This document shows, piece by piece, positions 19,181 through 27,635 of a DNA stretch of 64,000 bases (its first letter is position 1; the number at the start of each line of letters is the position of its first letter). Source of the DNA: Bacilli bacterium (GTDB lineage Bacteria; Bacillota_I; Bacilli_A; RFN20; CAG-826); assembly GCA_017454295.1 (NCBI GenBank), contig JAFTDF010000016.1, positions 16,557 through 80,556 on the forward strand, written 5' to 3'. The notes beneath the pieces were generated by a model. It made no database searches and was not told the DNA's origin. It saw only the letters and a list, made by a program, of their open reading frames with translations. Both the position numbers and the translations under genes were made by a program.

Positions 19181-19189
19181 AATCGCTTT

Positions 19190-19220
19190 CGGGAAAGAAA
19201 AAGCCCCACTTTTTGTGGGG
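19190..19220 (-). terminator. terminator of the HD-domain gene
   Basis: Minus strand CCCCAC / GTGGGG with a five-base loop followed by CTTTTTCTTT. Confidence 0.85.
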
Positions 19221-19232
19221 CCGATACCACCG

Positions 19233-19673
19233 CTATTGATCGCACGCCTCCAGCATTTTCAGGCATTCTTGCATGATGTCATATTTGGGCGGCTTCACCC
19301 CATCCACCCGGGTCAGGTCGCCATTATGCCGCAAATCGGCAATCTTTACCTTTCGGGCAATCTCGTTGTGGGCAAGGGCCTTGCAATAAAGGGGATAAGG
19401 CACCGCTTTATCGTGGGTGATTAAGCGCAAAGCCTCCTGCTCTTGCTGGGTTAAGGGCACGGTTTTCGCCAGATATTCCATACTGTATTCGGGGCAATCC
19501 TCCAAGACGTCATGGAGCAACGCCACGATGCAAGTGGATTCATCTTCCATTTGCTCCGCCACATGGGTGGGATGGATGGAATACATAGGGATAACCGCCG
19601 GTGTCAAATTGGCAGAGATGGGCACGCAACATGATGGTCATGGCCCGTTTGATACGTTCGTTATAAATCATGG
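19233..19673 (-). pseudogene. RelA/SpoT-type HD hydrolase, interrupted by a frameshift
   Basis: A small Mesh1-like HD protein of about 145 aa, the family that hydrolyses (p)ppGpp-type nucleotides. The ATG at 19673 with the Shine-Dalgarno site GGAG opens MIYNERIKRAMTIMLRAH up to GGYPYVFHP. The remaining conserved part (THVAEQM, LLHDVLED with the HD pair, KIADLRHN) is in another frame. The switch occurs at a tandem duplication of four bases (ATGGATGG on the plus strand, 19572-19579). Removing one copy restores a continuous VFHPTHVAEQM. It could be a recent loss of function, a phase-variable switch or a base-calling error. Last gene of the block inserted between rpsO and pnp. Confidence 0.8.
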
Positions 19674-19682
19674 TTTCTCTCC

Positions 19683-20147
19683 TTAATAATGGATGCGTTC
19701 GTATTGGATTCCCGCTTCCTCACACTTATCGAGGAAGGGGTGATTATCCGGATTGCCATCAAAGAAGGCGACGAGACCCTTGAAAAGGTCTTCCCCAAAG
19801 ACAGCTTTTAGTTTTTCGGTTTCCGTCTTGGAGAAGGAATAGGCATATTCGTATTCCTCATCTCCAAACATTTGTTTCGCTAGTTCGGTGAAGTCGCGGC
19901 CTTCCAAATACAAGCTGCCGTCAGCGCGTAAATAGGCCGTCAAGCAAAACCAATCCCCGTTCTTTTTCTCGACATGATAGATTTCGCATTCCCGGGGTTC
20001 TTTCTTGGCCGCTTCTTTTTGGTGGTTGGTTAACCTCACAACGAAGCCCCGCCGATCCACCGTCTTTGGGGGTTGTAGGCCCGCGTCGATAAAAGCTCGG
20101 TCAATCAGTTCTTTCCAAGTCTCTCCCGTTGATTTTTCCTTCTTCAT
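19683..20147 (-). CDS. hypothetical protein of the rpsO-pnp insert
   Basis: 154 aa, not recognised. Charged and soluble, no signal peptide, one Cys and many Glu/Lys; a central CEIYHVEKKNGDWFCLTAYL stretch suggests beta strands. Shine-Dalgarno site AAAGGAG. The stop is nine bases before the HD gene, so the two are one transcript. The position between an XRE regulator and an alarmone-hydrolase-like gene suggests an accessory stress or conflict role, which is inference only. Confidence 0.7.
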   Translation of the reverse strand: MKKEKSTGETWKELIDRAFIDAGLQPPKTVDRRGFVVRLTNHQKEAAKKEPRECEIYHVEKKNGDWFCLTAYLRADGSLYLEGRDFTELAKQMFGDEEYEYAYSFSKTETEKLKAVFGEDLFKGLVAFFDGNPDNHPFLDKCEEAGIQYERIHY

Positions 20148-20170
20148 AACGGTTCTCCTTTCGCCTCCAT

Positions 20171-20198
20171 CATAAAGAAAAGACCCGGAATTCGGGTC
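20171..20198 (-). terminator. terminator after the XRE regulator gene
   Basis: Minus strand GACCCG / CGGGTC hairpin followed by TTTTCTTT. A TATGAT just downstream may be the -10 box of the 20147 gene. Confidence 0.75.
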
Positions 20199-20216
20199 GA
20201 ATCGGGTTCGACATTC

Positions 20217-20600
20217 TCACTTTGAGAATAACGGATCGAGTTGCTGGGAGACGAGTAACTCGTCGACTTTTAATGGATCATAGATTCCTTCCTCGATGCA
20301 ATAACGAATGACGAGATCAAAAGGATCGCGGTTGAGGATATAACCAGCGGATTTGACGAGGTGCTTGCATTCTTTGTATTGGAGGCGCAAAGCGATGGCC
20401 AAAGCACAGACGTTTCGCTTGGTGGGCCGTTGCTTAGGATTCGACACCAATTTCGACCAGGTTTTCCGGTCAATCCCCGCCGCTTTATAGACTTCGGGAT
20501 CAGTGAGCCCCCGGTTTTGAATCAGCTTGAAAAGATAGGTGTGGAACTCCTCATAATTGGTCTTCTCCGCGAGATATTGTTCCAAGGTCTTTTCGGGCAT
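20217..20600 (-). CDS. XRE-like helix-turn-helix regulator
   Basis: 127 aa. Matches a common Firmicutes pattern: an N-terminal helical segment, then LTDPEVYKAAGIDRKTWSKL as the helix-turn-helix (about 34-53), then a family-specific C-terminus with FDLVIRYCIEEGIYD. Relatives of this type are often encoded beside stress or conflict genes (macrodomain, TIR or nucleotide-processing proteins). A GTG further upstream would add 18 residues but lies before the promoter. The chosen ATG is six bases after a perfect TATAAT and has no Shine-Dalgarno site. Confidence 0.8.
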   Translation of the reverse strand: MPEKTLEQYLAEKTNYEEFHTYLFKLIQNRGLTDPEVYKAAGIDRKTWSKLVSNPKQRPTKRNVCALAIALRLQYKECKHLVKSAGYILNRDPFDLVIRYCIEEGIYDPLKVDELLVSQQLDPLFSK

Positions 20601-20606
20601 GCTCTT

Positions 20607-20612
20607 ATTATA
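20607..20612 (-). promoter_or_regulatory. -10 box of the XRE gene (leaderless type)
   Basis: Perfect TATAAT on the minus strand followed by six bases and the ATG at 20600. No good -35 box is seen. Confidence 0.6.
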
Positions 20613-20647
20613 TAAGAAAAGAATCCCCGCTAGGCGGTAGTCATTAG

Positions 20648-20779
20648 CTACCACGGGTGGATTCCTAGCTTATTGAAGCAAAAGATCTCCCTTTTTTCAA
20701 GATAGATATCCGCAATCATTCCATCACGCTCAAGTAATTTGAATGCCGCGTAACTTAACCACTCAGTTGTTTGATATCG
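20648..20779 (-). pseudogene. possible 3' remnant of a lost gene
   Basis: Downstream of the rpsO terminator the minus strand reads 43 codons (RYQTTEWLSYAAF to NKLGIHPW, then stop) that look like real protein but have no start codon or Shine-Dalgarno site. The stretch is visibly more A/T-rich than its neighbours. It may be the tail of an accessory gene whose front was deleted. The family was not recognised, and chance cannot be excluded. Confidence 0.35.
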
Positions 20780-20807
20780 AACGGTTATGTGGCAAGAAGA
20801 ACTACTT

Positions 20808-20837
20808 TGAAAAGAAAAGCCACCCCAACGGGTGGCG
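20808..20837 (-). terminator. rpsO terminator
   Basis: Minus strand GCCACC / GGTGGC hairpin followed by TTTTCTTTTC. Confidence 0.85.
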
Positions 20838-20852
20838 TATCCAACATCGTAA

Positions 20853-21122
20853 TTACTTACGGATGCCGAGGGCTTTGATGAGCTTGCTGTAACGATCGGC
20901 ATCGGTACGGGCGAGGTAGTCGAGAAGGCTACGACGCTTGCCGACGAGGATGAGCAAGGAACGACGGGCACCGGCGTCTTGAGCGTTGTTCTTCAAGTGG
21001 GCGGTGAGGTCTTTGATACGTTCGGTGAGAAGGGCGATTTGGACTTCGGCGGAACCGGTGTCCTTGGCGTCTTTGCCGAACTTCTTGATCAAAGCGGCGG
21101 TCTTTTCTTTGGTTAAGGCCAT
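20853..21122 (-). CDS. rpsO: 30S ribosomal protein S15
   Basis: Primary 16S rRNA-binding protein of the small subunit platform, 89 aa, normal length. Seen: DTGSAEVQIALLTERI, LTAHLK, and the C-terminal SLLILVGKRRSLLDYL. Shine-Dalgarno site AAAGGAG. Own promoter about 90 bases upstream and own terminator, so monocistronic. The leader of about 75 bases could hold an autoregulatory fold as in other bacteria, but none was resolved. Confidence 0.97.
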   Translation of the reverse strand: MALTKEKTAALIKKFGKDAKDTGSAEVQIALLTERIKDLTAHLKNNAQDAGARRSLLILVGKRRSLLDYLARTDADRYSKLIKALGIRK

Positions 21123-21207
21123 TACTAGTTCTCCTTTCTTTGGACTTGGCCACGTCTAGGGTGAGATGGAAGGAGATCCGTCATCACTCCGGCGGGCTGC
21201 AGGCAAT

Positions 21208-21236
21208 ATGATAGGGAAATCGGGCTTGTTTTACAA
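21208..21236 (-). promoter_or_regulatory. rpsO promoter
   Basis: Minus strand TTGTAA (21236-21231), 17-base spacer, TATCAT (21213-21208). About 80 bases of leader follow before the ATG. Confidence 0.65.
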
Positions 21237-21314
21237 GGGAAATCGTTTTGCGGGAACGGGGATGCGAAAACCAGGATGAAAGCAGCCATCGCAATGACGC
21301 GGATTCGCTTTTTC

Positions 21315-21343
21315 TTGCGCCCTCACACGCACAGGAATAAAAT
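21315..21343 (+). promoter_or_regulatory. typA promoter
   Basis: TTGCGC (21315-21320), 17-base spacer, TAAAAT (21338-21343). A conventional leader with the Shine-Dalgarno site GGAGG follows. Bases 21237-21314 between the divergent promoters show nothing else. Confidence 0.6.
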
Positions 21344-21372
21344 ATCGCCCGTCAGTTTTGGAGGAATCCCCT

Positions 21373-23202
21373 ATGAACATGAGAAACATCGCCATCATCG
21401 CCCACGTCGACCATGGGAAAACCACCTTGGTCAACGCCCTCCTCGCTTCTTCGGGATCCTTCCGCGAAAACGAAGAGATTAAAGACCGCGCCCTCGATAG
21501 CAACCCTCAAGAACGCGAACGCGGCATCACCATCTTGGCCAAAACCACTTCTTTATTATATAAAGATACCAAGATCAACATCGTCGACACCCCGGGGCAC
21601 GCCGACTTCGGCGGGGAAGTCGAACGCATCATGCACATGGTCGATGGCTGCTTGCTTTTGGTCGATGCCTTCGAAGGGACCATGCCCCAAACCCGCTTCG
21701 TCTTGAAAAACGCCTTAGCCAACCACATTAAGCCCATTGTCGTCATCAACAAAGTCGACCGGCCCAATGCCGATCCCCAAAAAGCCGTCGATGAGGTCCT
21801 TGACCTCTTCATCGAACTCGGCGCCCCCGACGACATGCTGGAATTCCCCGTCGTCTACGCCTCTGCGCTAAACGGCACCTCTTCCTTATCCCCCGAGCTC
21901 TCTTCCCAAGTCCCGGGCATGGAAGCCATCTTCGATACCATCCTCAAGGAAATCCCCGAGCCCAAATGCGAGCCCGACAAGCCCTTCTCCTTCCAACCCG
22001 CACTACTTGACTATAACGAATTCGTCGGCCGCATCGGCATCGGCACCATCCGTTCCGGCAAGGTCCATGTCGGCGATATCGTTTCCAATGTCCATCTCGA
22101 CGGTACCATGAAAGACTTCAAGATCATGAAACTCTACACCTTCCAAGGACTGCGCCGGGTCGAGGTCGAGGAAGTCGGCAGCGGCGACATCTGCGCCATC
22201 GCCGGAAATGGCGAATTCAACGTCGGGGAAACCTTCTGCGCCAAAGGCGAATCCATCATTTTGCCCCCGCTTCGCGTCGATGAACCCACCTTGCAGATGG
22301 AATTCGGTACCAATTCTTCTCCGTTACGCGGACAAGACGGCAAATTCGTGACCGCCCGCGTCATCGAAGAACGCCTTTATGCCGAAACCCAGCGCGACGT
22401 CTCCTTACGTTATGCCCGCATCCCCAATAGCGAGACCTGGATCGTCTCCGGCCGCGGCGAACTTCACCTCGGCGTCTTAATCGAGACCATGCGCCGCGAA
22501 GGCTATGAACTCGAAGTCGCCAAACCCCACGTCATCATCAAGGAAATCGGCGGCGTCAAATGCGAACCCTACGAAGACCTCCAAATCGACGTCCCCAGCG
22601 AATTCGTCGGCGACATCATGGAAACCTTAGGTGCCCGTGGCGCCCAGATGATCGACATGGTCGATACCAACGGCATCAGCCGCATCACTTATGTGATCCC
22701 TTCCCGTGGCTTGCTCGGTTTCGTGAATAACTTCCTCACCTTAACCAAAGGTTATGGCATTATCAACCACACTTTTAAGGAATACCGGCCCGTCTATGGC
22801 CATGCGGTTGGGGAACGTAACCTCGGGGTCCTCGTCTCCTCCGATAAGGGCGACGCCACCCCCTACTCCATCGAAAAGATCGAAGACCATGGCACCATGT
22901 TCATCGCCCCCGGCACCACGTGCTACGAAGGGATGATCGTCGGCGAACACCGCTACCCCAGCGACCTGGTCGTCAACGTCACCGCGGCCAAACCCCAAAC
23001 CAACGTCCGCTCCTCCAATAAGGATCAGACCGTCGTCCTCAAATCGCCGCGGAAGATGTCCTTAGAAGCCTGCCTGGACTACATCAATTCCGACGAACTT
23101 GTCGAAATCACCCCCAGCGCCTATCGGATGCGCAAGAAAATCCTGCCCACCGCCGAACGCAAAAAATGGGAAGCCAAGCAGCGCAACCTCACCGAAGACT
23201 AA
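21373..23202 (+). CDS. typA: ribosome-associated GTPase TypA/BipA
   Basis: Translational GTPase that aids 50S assembly and stress growth. 609 aa from the chosen ATG. Seen: P-loop [10 protein letters not shown], switch [14 protein letters not shown], and the BipA-specific C-terminal domain ([18 protein letters not shown]). The frame opens 15 bases earlier, but ATG 21373 lies eight bases after the Shine-Dalgarno site GGAGG and gives the family-typical [11 protein letters not shown] start. Unlike the EF-G paralogue at 52637 its G motifs are intact. Confidence 0.97.
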   Translation: MNMRNIAIIAHVDHGKTTLVNALLASSGSFRENEEIKDRALDSNPQERERGITILAKTTSLLYKDTKINIVDTPGHADFGGEVERIMHMVDGCLLLVDAFEGTMPQTRFVLKNALANHIKPIVVINKVDRPNADPQKAVDEVLDLFIELGAPDDMLEFPVVYASALNGTSSLSPELSSQVPGMEAIFDTILKEIPEPKCEPDKPFSFQPALLDYNEFVGRIGIGTIRSGKVHVGDIVSNVHLDGTMKDFKIMKLYTFQGLRRVEVEEVGSGDICAIAGNGEFNVGETFCAKGESIILPPLRVDEPTLQMEFGTNSSPLRGQDGKFVTARVIEERLYAETQRDVSLRYARIPNSETWIVSGRGELHLGVLIETMRREGYELEVAKPHVIIKEIGGVKCEPYEDLQIDVPSEFVGDIMETLGARGAQMIDMVDTNGISRITYVIPSRGLLGFVNNFLTLTKGYGIINHTFKEYRPVYGHAVGERNLGVLVSSDKGDATPYSIEKIEDHGTMFIAPGTTCYEGMIVGEHRYPSDLVVNVTAAKPQTNVRSSNKDQTVVLKSPRKMSLEACLDYINSDELVEITPSAYRMRKKILPTAERKKWEAKQRNLTED

Positions 23203-23207
23203 AACAG

Positions 23208-23230
23208 AACGCCCAGCCGGGCGTTTTCTT
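23208..23230 (+). terminator. terminator shared by typA and ribF
   Basis: AACGCCC / GGGCGTT hairpin followed by TTCTTT on the plus strand. The reverse orientation also fits as the ribF terminator (minus-strand tail CTGTTTTAG). Confidence 0.75.
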
Positions 23231-24135
23231 TAATTCAAATCCTCAATCGCTTCGACCGCGGCTTTGTCTTTTTGCAGTTGGGCCGCTAGGGCGCTAAGGC
23301 CATCGAATTTCATTTCGGGGCGTAGCATTTGGATAAAATCCAAATAGAGGGTAAACCCATAATCGTCATGGGCATCGTAATTGACGTAATGGAGCAAGTG
23401 GGCTTCCACCGTTTTGGGGAGTCCTTGTCCCACCGTGGGGTTATTGCCGACGTTGACCATGGCTTTGTAATAACGGCCTTTGAAATAGGCAAGGCAGAAA
23501 TAGACGCCGCTTTTGGGATATAGATAGGGGAAATCGCAATGGAGATTGAGGGTGGGAAAGCCGATATTGCGGCCGAGTCGATTCCCTTGCACCGTCTTCC
23601 CAACGATGCCATAAGGACGACCTAGCAAACGCTTGGCCGCTTCCATCTCGCCGCGGGAGATATGCTGCTTGATATAAGAGGTGGAGATTTTGCGGTCCCC
23701 ATCCATGACGAAGGGTACCACTTTGACCTCGAAGTATTTCTTTAACAATTCGATATCGCCTTTCCCGCCCTTTCCGTAATGGTAGTCCTCCCCGCAGACG
23801 ACTTTGACCGTTCCTAAAGGTACGAGGATCTTCTCGATGAATTCGACGGGGCTAAGCTGATAGACGGAGGCATCCCCTTGGTAGACATAGGCATAATCCA
23901 AAGGTTCCCGACCCATCCATTTGAGCCGATCGGCCACGCTGGAAAGGAAATAATCCCCTTTTCCGGGGAAGGGTTGGGAGAAAAGGAGGACGCCGCAATA
24001 GTCGTCGCTGGCGAATAAGGCATCCACTAGTAACGCCCGGTGGCCACGATGAAAACCATCGAAATCCCCTAGGGCCAAGGTGAGCCCTTTTTTGGGCTTA
24101 GGCATCTTGCGTAAATCAAAGCCGATGATATCCAT
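23230..24135 (-). CDS. ribF: bifunctional riboflavin kinase / FAD synthetase
   Basis: Makes FMN and FAD from riboflavin. 301 aa: an N-terminal nucleotidyltransferase domain with LALGDFDGFHRGH (HxGH-like site near 30) and a C-terminal kinase domain with GNRLGRNIGFPTLNL near 190. Starts at an ATG that overlaps the truB stop as TGATG, so it is translationally coupled. truB-ribF adjacency is usual in Bacilli. Confidence 0.96.
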   Translation of the reverse strand: MDIIGFDLRKMPKPKKGLTLALGDFDGFHRGHRALLVDALFASDDYCGVLLFSQPFPGKGDYFLSSVADRLKWMGREPLDYAYVYQGDASVYQLSPVEFIEKILVPLGTVKVVCGEDYHYGKGGKGDIELLKKYFEVKVVPFVMDGDRKISTSYIKQHISRGEMEAAKRLLGRPYGIVGKTVQGNRLGRNIGFPTLNLHCDFPYLYPKSGVYFCLAYFKGRYYKAMVNVGNNPTVGQGLPKTVEAHLLHYVNYDAHDDYGFTLYLDFIQMLRPEMKFDGLSALAAQLQKDKAAVEAIEDLN

Positions 24136-24980
24136 CAAAATAAGCCTCTTAGACTATGATAAACCCCTTCTCCGTCTTTTTCATAGACGGCAATCGCTTG
24201 GTTTCGATAGATCAGTAGCACTTCCTGCGCCGCCGATGGGAGGGATAATTTCACCCCGTTGAGGGCCTTTTGATAGGTGGTTTCATCGAGTTCAAACCGC
24301 TCCATATGGCTGAGGATTTGAAGGGGGTTTTGCAAGGAATTTTCGTCAATTTCGTCCAGTTTTTGCGCGTTTTCGACGCGGAAGGGACCAATCGCGGTGC
24401 GACGCAAGGCAACTAGATGCCCGATGGTGCCTAGGCGCCTAGCGAGTTCCTCCCCCAAGGTGCGGATATAGGCGCCTTTGGAGACTTTGACGCGAAAAGA
24501 AATCGTAGAGGCATCATAGCCGAGGAGTTGGCTTTCATAGACTTCGATTTCCCGACCATGGCGTTCAATTTCTTTGCCTTGGTGGGCGAGTTTATATAAA
24601 GCCACCCCATCCACTTTGATCGCGGAGGTCATAGGCGGGATTTGGATTTGTTTGCCTAGCAAAGATGAAAGGGCCGTTTCGATTTGGGATTGGCTAAGTG
24701 CGGGAACGGGCTGCTCTTCTTGAATGGCCCCCGTCAAATCCCCCGTATCGGTGGCAACCCCTAACTTCAAGGTGGCTTCGTATTCTTTCTCTTCGTCGCG
24801 AGCAAAACGAAGGGCTTTATTCCCCGCGTTGACCCCGATGATCAATAGCCCGGTGGCAAAAGGATCGAGGGTGCCCAAATGCCCCACTTTTTGGGTATGG
24901 AAGTAACGGCCGATCGTATTGTCGACCTTGCGGGAAGTCAGCCCCGCCTCCTTATCGAGAAAGAGGATTCCGGATTGCAT
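24135..24980 (-). CDS. truB: tRNA pseudouridine-55 synthase
   Basis: Converts U55 in the T-loop of tRNAs to pseudouridine. 281 aa. Seen: GILFLDKEAGLTS at the N-terminus, the catalytic-Asp motif GHLGTLDPFATG (GHTGTLDP in most relatives, so Thr is Leu here), KGAYIRTLGEELA, and a PUA-like C-terminal part. No Shine-Dalgarno site. A weak -10 box ends six bases upstream. Divergent from the TtcA-like gene. Confidence 0.95.
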   Translation of the reverse strand: MQSGILFLDKEAGLTSRKVDNTIGRYFHTQKVGHLGTLDPFATGLLIIGVNAGNKALRFARDEEKEYEATLKLGVATDTGDLTGAIQEEQPVPALSQSQIETALSSLLGKQIQIPPMTSAIKVDGVALYKLAHQGKEIERHGREIEVYESQLLGYDASTISFRVKVSKGAYIRTLGEELARRLGTIGHLVALRRTAIGPFRVENAQKLDEIDENSLQNPLQILSHMERFELDETTYQKALNGVKLSLPSAAQEVLLIYRNQAIAVYEKDGEGVYHSLRGLF

Positions 24981-24986
24981 GGGATT

Positions 24987-24992
24987 AGTTTA
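24987..24992 (-). promoter_or_regulatory. truB -10 box (leaderless type)
   Basis: TAAACT on the minus strand followed by six bases and the ATG. A weak box, but the spacing matches the other leaderless starts. Confidence 0.4.
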
Positions 24993-25018
24993 ACAGGTTG
25001 GTCCGCTTTTGCTATGAT
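24990..25018 (+). promoter_or_regulatory. promoter of the TtcA-like gene (leaderless type)
   Basis: TTAACA (24990-24995), 17-base spacer, TATGAT (25013-25018), seven bases, GTG at 25026. The -35 box overlaps the opposing truB -10 box. Confidence 0.65.
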
Positions 25019-25025
25019 TAGCCTC

Positions 25026-26162
25026 GTGAAATATATCCGTAAAGTCTTGGCCTGCTTACGCAAAGCCGACGAAACCTTCTCTTTGATCGACGAACGCGAC
25101 CGCATCCTGGTCGGGGTTTCCGGTGGCAAGGATTCGATGGCCTTGCTCAAGGCTTTATCCATCTACCGCAAATTCTCGCAAAAGCATTTTTCCATCGTCC
25201 CCGTCTCCTTGGATCTAGGTTTCCCCGGCTTTGAAACCAAGCAGATGGAAGACTTCGCCGCCTCCTTGGGATTGACCCTGCGTGTCGACGATGCCAAAGA
25301 AGTCTACCCGATCCTTTTGGCCCACACCAAAGAAGACCACCACATCCCCTGTTCGATTTGCTCACGGATGAAAAAAGCCGCCATCAACGCCGCGGCGAAA
25401 AAATATCGGTGCAACAAAGTCGCCTTCGCCCATCACCAAGACGATGCTTTGGAAACCTTGCTCATGAACATGATCCATGGTGGAAAAGTGGCGACTTTTG
25501 AGCCAGAAATGCATCTTTCCCGGGCGGGCATCACCTTTATCCGTCCCTTTATCTTCGTCTCCGAAGAGGATATCAAAGGTATGGTGAGCGAAGAAAGCAT
25601 CCCCGTGCTAGGGAAAACTTGCCCCGCCGATGGCTTCACCGAACGCGAATACTGCAAACAAAAACTGCAAACCCTGTATCAAGAACGAAGCGAGGCCAAA
25701 ACCAATTTTGCCTCCATGCTTTATAACTACGAGCCCTTCTTGCTCTATTTCGACCGGATTTATTATGCGATCCCAGGTGCTCCAAAATTTGCGTTAAAAC
25801 CCAACGTCCATCCTTCCCATGTCGTGGCTTATAACGCCTTGGTGAAGAAACATCCCGAACTTTCCTATATGGAAAAAGAAGCCACCACCTTCTTCTTTTG
25901 CAAAAACAAGAAGATCGTCGGTCGTATCGATTTCACTTTCGAAAACGCCCATACGTGCGTGATTTCCTGCATCGAATCCTATCTCAGCGAAGAAGAGACC
26001 TTAGTCTTTGCCAGGGCGATGATGAAGCGTCTCCTTGATCAGATCAATCCCCTCTATTACGTCTATACGGGAAAGCGAAAACGCTTGGCGAAAGCCTTGG
26101 GCTTTGCCTTAGGTCGCGCTCCTGGACACATGCAGCAGCTCGCCTACTACGGCAAGAAGTAA
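25026..26162 (+). CDS. TtcA-like tRNA thiolation PP-loop protein with extra C-terminal domain
   Basis: 378 aa from a GTG. Adenylates and thiolates a tRNA base in known relatives (s2C32 for TtcA). Seen: PP-loop SGGKDS (32-37), CSICSRMKK with a cysteine pair, and AHHQDDALETLLMNM. After the PP-loop ATPase (to about 235) there is an additional region of roughly 140 residues (YAIPGAPKFALKPNVHPS onwards, with KNKKIVGRIDFTF) that TtcA lacks and that vaguely recalls a GNAT-type fold. The GTG fits the -10 box position; an ATG at 25014 lies inside that box. The stop abuts the amidase stop tail to tail. Confidence 0.85.
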   Translation: MKYIRKVLACLRKADETFSLIDERDRILVGVSGGKDSMALLKALSIYRKFSQKHFSIVPVSLDLGFPGFETKQMEDFAASLGLTLRVDDAKEVYPILLAHTKEDHHIPCSICSRMKKAAINAAAKKYRCNKVAFAHHQDDALETLLMNMIHGGKVATFEPEMHLSRAGITFIRPFIFVSEEDIKGMVSEESIPVLGKTCPADGFTEREYCKQKLQTLYQERSEAKTNFASMLYNYEPFLLYFDRIYYAIPGAPKFALKPNVHPSHVVAYNALVKKHPELSYMEKEATTFFFCKNKKIVGRIDFTFENAHTCVISCIESYLSEEETLVFARAMMKRLLDQINPLYYVYTGKRKRLAKALGFALGRAPGHMQQLAYYGKK

Positions 26163-27635
26163 CTATTTTCGATAAGCGGTTTGATAAAAGCCACGCCACG
26201 GGGCGAGGTTTTCGATGGTTTTTCCAATCGCAAGCACCAAGGCGTCTTGGTATTTCGGAGCCAGCACATGGAGGCCAACGGGCAACCCGTTTTCGCCGAT
26301 TCCAGCGGGCACCGAAGCGGCTGGATAGCCCACGAAATTTGCCAAAAAGGTCGGGGCGAAGCCAAGATTCGAATCGATGGATATCCCATTGATTTCGCTT
26401 GGCCCTTGGGTCGTCCCTTTTTCCAAAGCGTTCTCCGGCGGGAAGCAACACGCCGTCGGCGATAAAATGGCGTCATAAGAAGTGAAGACATCCTCAAACG
26501 CATCGAGGATCTCCGTCCGTGTCAAATTGAATTGATAGAGATCTTCCGTGGTGAGATGGCCCGCTTTTTCGACATATTCGGCGAATAAGGGATGGACTTC
26601 ATCGCCATGTTCTTTTAAGAAGTCGATGCCTCGTTCCTGCTTTAAGGTTTCGAATTCGATATAAGAATCGAAACTTAAGCTTAAGCACCACTGCTCCATG
26701 ATTTCCTTGGCGCTTCGGGGAAAGGACATCTTCACCTCTTCCACGATCGCCCCCGCTTCTATTAGTTTCTTGAGGCAAGTTCTGACTTTCGCTTCAATTT
26801 CAGGATCCACCGGCAAAATCCCCAGTCCTGAGACATAGGCAAAACGTTTCCCGCGAAGCGATTGTTTCATTTCCAACGTGAAATCTTCGTGGGCAAAAGG
26901 AATCGAGGTGGGGTCGCGGCGGTCATAACGGACTAAGGCGTTGAGCAAAAACGCACTATCTTCCACCGTCTTGGTTAATACCCCCGTGCAGCAATAAGGA
27001 TGGGTGGCGGAAAAACTATCAGGGCGGATCACCGAAGGGATCAAACCGGCAGAGGCCTTAAAACCAAAGAGGTTATTCCACGCGGCGGGGATGCGAATCG
27101 ATCCACCGGCATCGCCGCCTTCGGCGATGAGCACCATCCCAGAAGCCACCGCGGCGGCGCTGCCTCCGCTGGAACCTCCCGAATTCTTCGATAAATCGAA
27201 GGGATTATGCGTCGGGCCGTACATTTTATTATCGGTGAGTCCGCTAAAGCCAAAAGAAGGCGCATTGGTTTTGCCCACGCAAATCGCATCCATGCTCTCC
27301 AAAGCTTTGCAAACCTCGGAATCCAATGGGTCGATGCTTTGATAATGGAGGACGCCTCCATGACTCGCGGGCCAGCCTTTTTTCGAAGGTAAGAAATCCT
27401 TCAAGGCGAAAGGCACCCCTGATAAAGGACCAACACGTTCCCCGGAAGCAATGCGCTCTTTCAAGGCTTTCGCTGCCGCGGTTGCTTCCGCGAATTTGGT
27501 ATAGGTAAAAGCGTGAATCAGCGGATTCAAACGCTCGATACGATCGATGAAATAGGCCAACACCGTTTCAGGATCGGCTTGACCCGATTGAACCAAGTGC
27601 CCTAATTCTAAGGCCGATAAGGTTTCATACTCCAT
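26163..27635 (-). CDS. amidase-signature family amidase
   Basis: 490 aa. Amidase-signature enzyme hydrolysing a C-N amide bond. Seen: the catalytic Lys in VPFALKD (near 75), the Ser-rich GGSSGGSAAAVASG, and the nucleophile region GGDAGGSIRIPA. No gatC or gatB is in the window and the gene is not next to ligase-type genes, so a GatA role is unlikely. The ATG overlaps the transporter stop as TAATG. The upstream gene carries a preQ1 riboswitch, so this amidase is co-transcribed with queuosine-precursor uptake. Substrate unknown. Confidence 0.88.
   Translation of the reverse strand: MEYETLSALELGHLVQSGQADPETVLAYFIDRIERLNPLIHAFTYTKFAEATAAAKALKERIASGERVGPLSGVPFALKDFLPSKKGWPASHGGVLHYQSIDPLDSEVCKALESMDAICVGKTNAPSFGFSGLTDNKMYGPTHNPFDLSKNSGGSSGGSAAAVASGMVLIAEGGDAGGSIRIPAAWNNLFGFKASAGLIPSVIRPDSFSATHPYCCTGVLTKTVEDSAFLLNALVRYDRRDPTSIPFAHEDFTLEMKQSLRGKRFAYVSGLGILPVDPEIEAKVRTCLKKLIEAGAIVEEVKMSFPRSAKEIMEQWCLSLSFDSYIEFETLKQERGIDFLKEHGDEVHPLFAEYVEKAGHLTTEDLYQFNLTRTEILDAFEDVFTSYDAILSPTACCFPPENALEKGTTQGPSEINGISIDSNLGFAPTFLANFVGYPAASVPAGIGENGLPVGLHVLAPKYQDALVLAIGKTIENLAPWRGFYQTAYRK

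Noticed and set aside
26163..27635. GatA subunit of the tRNA amidotransferase
   Set aside because: No gatB or gatC nearby, and the gene sits in a preQ1-riboswitch operon; general amidase is safer.
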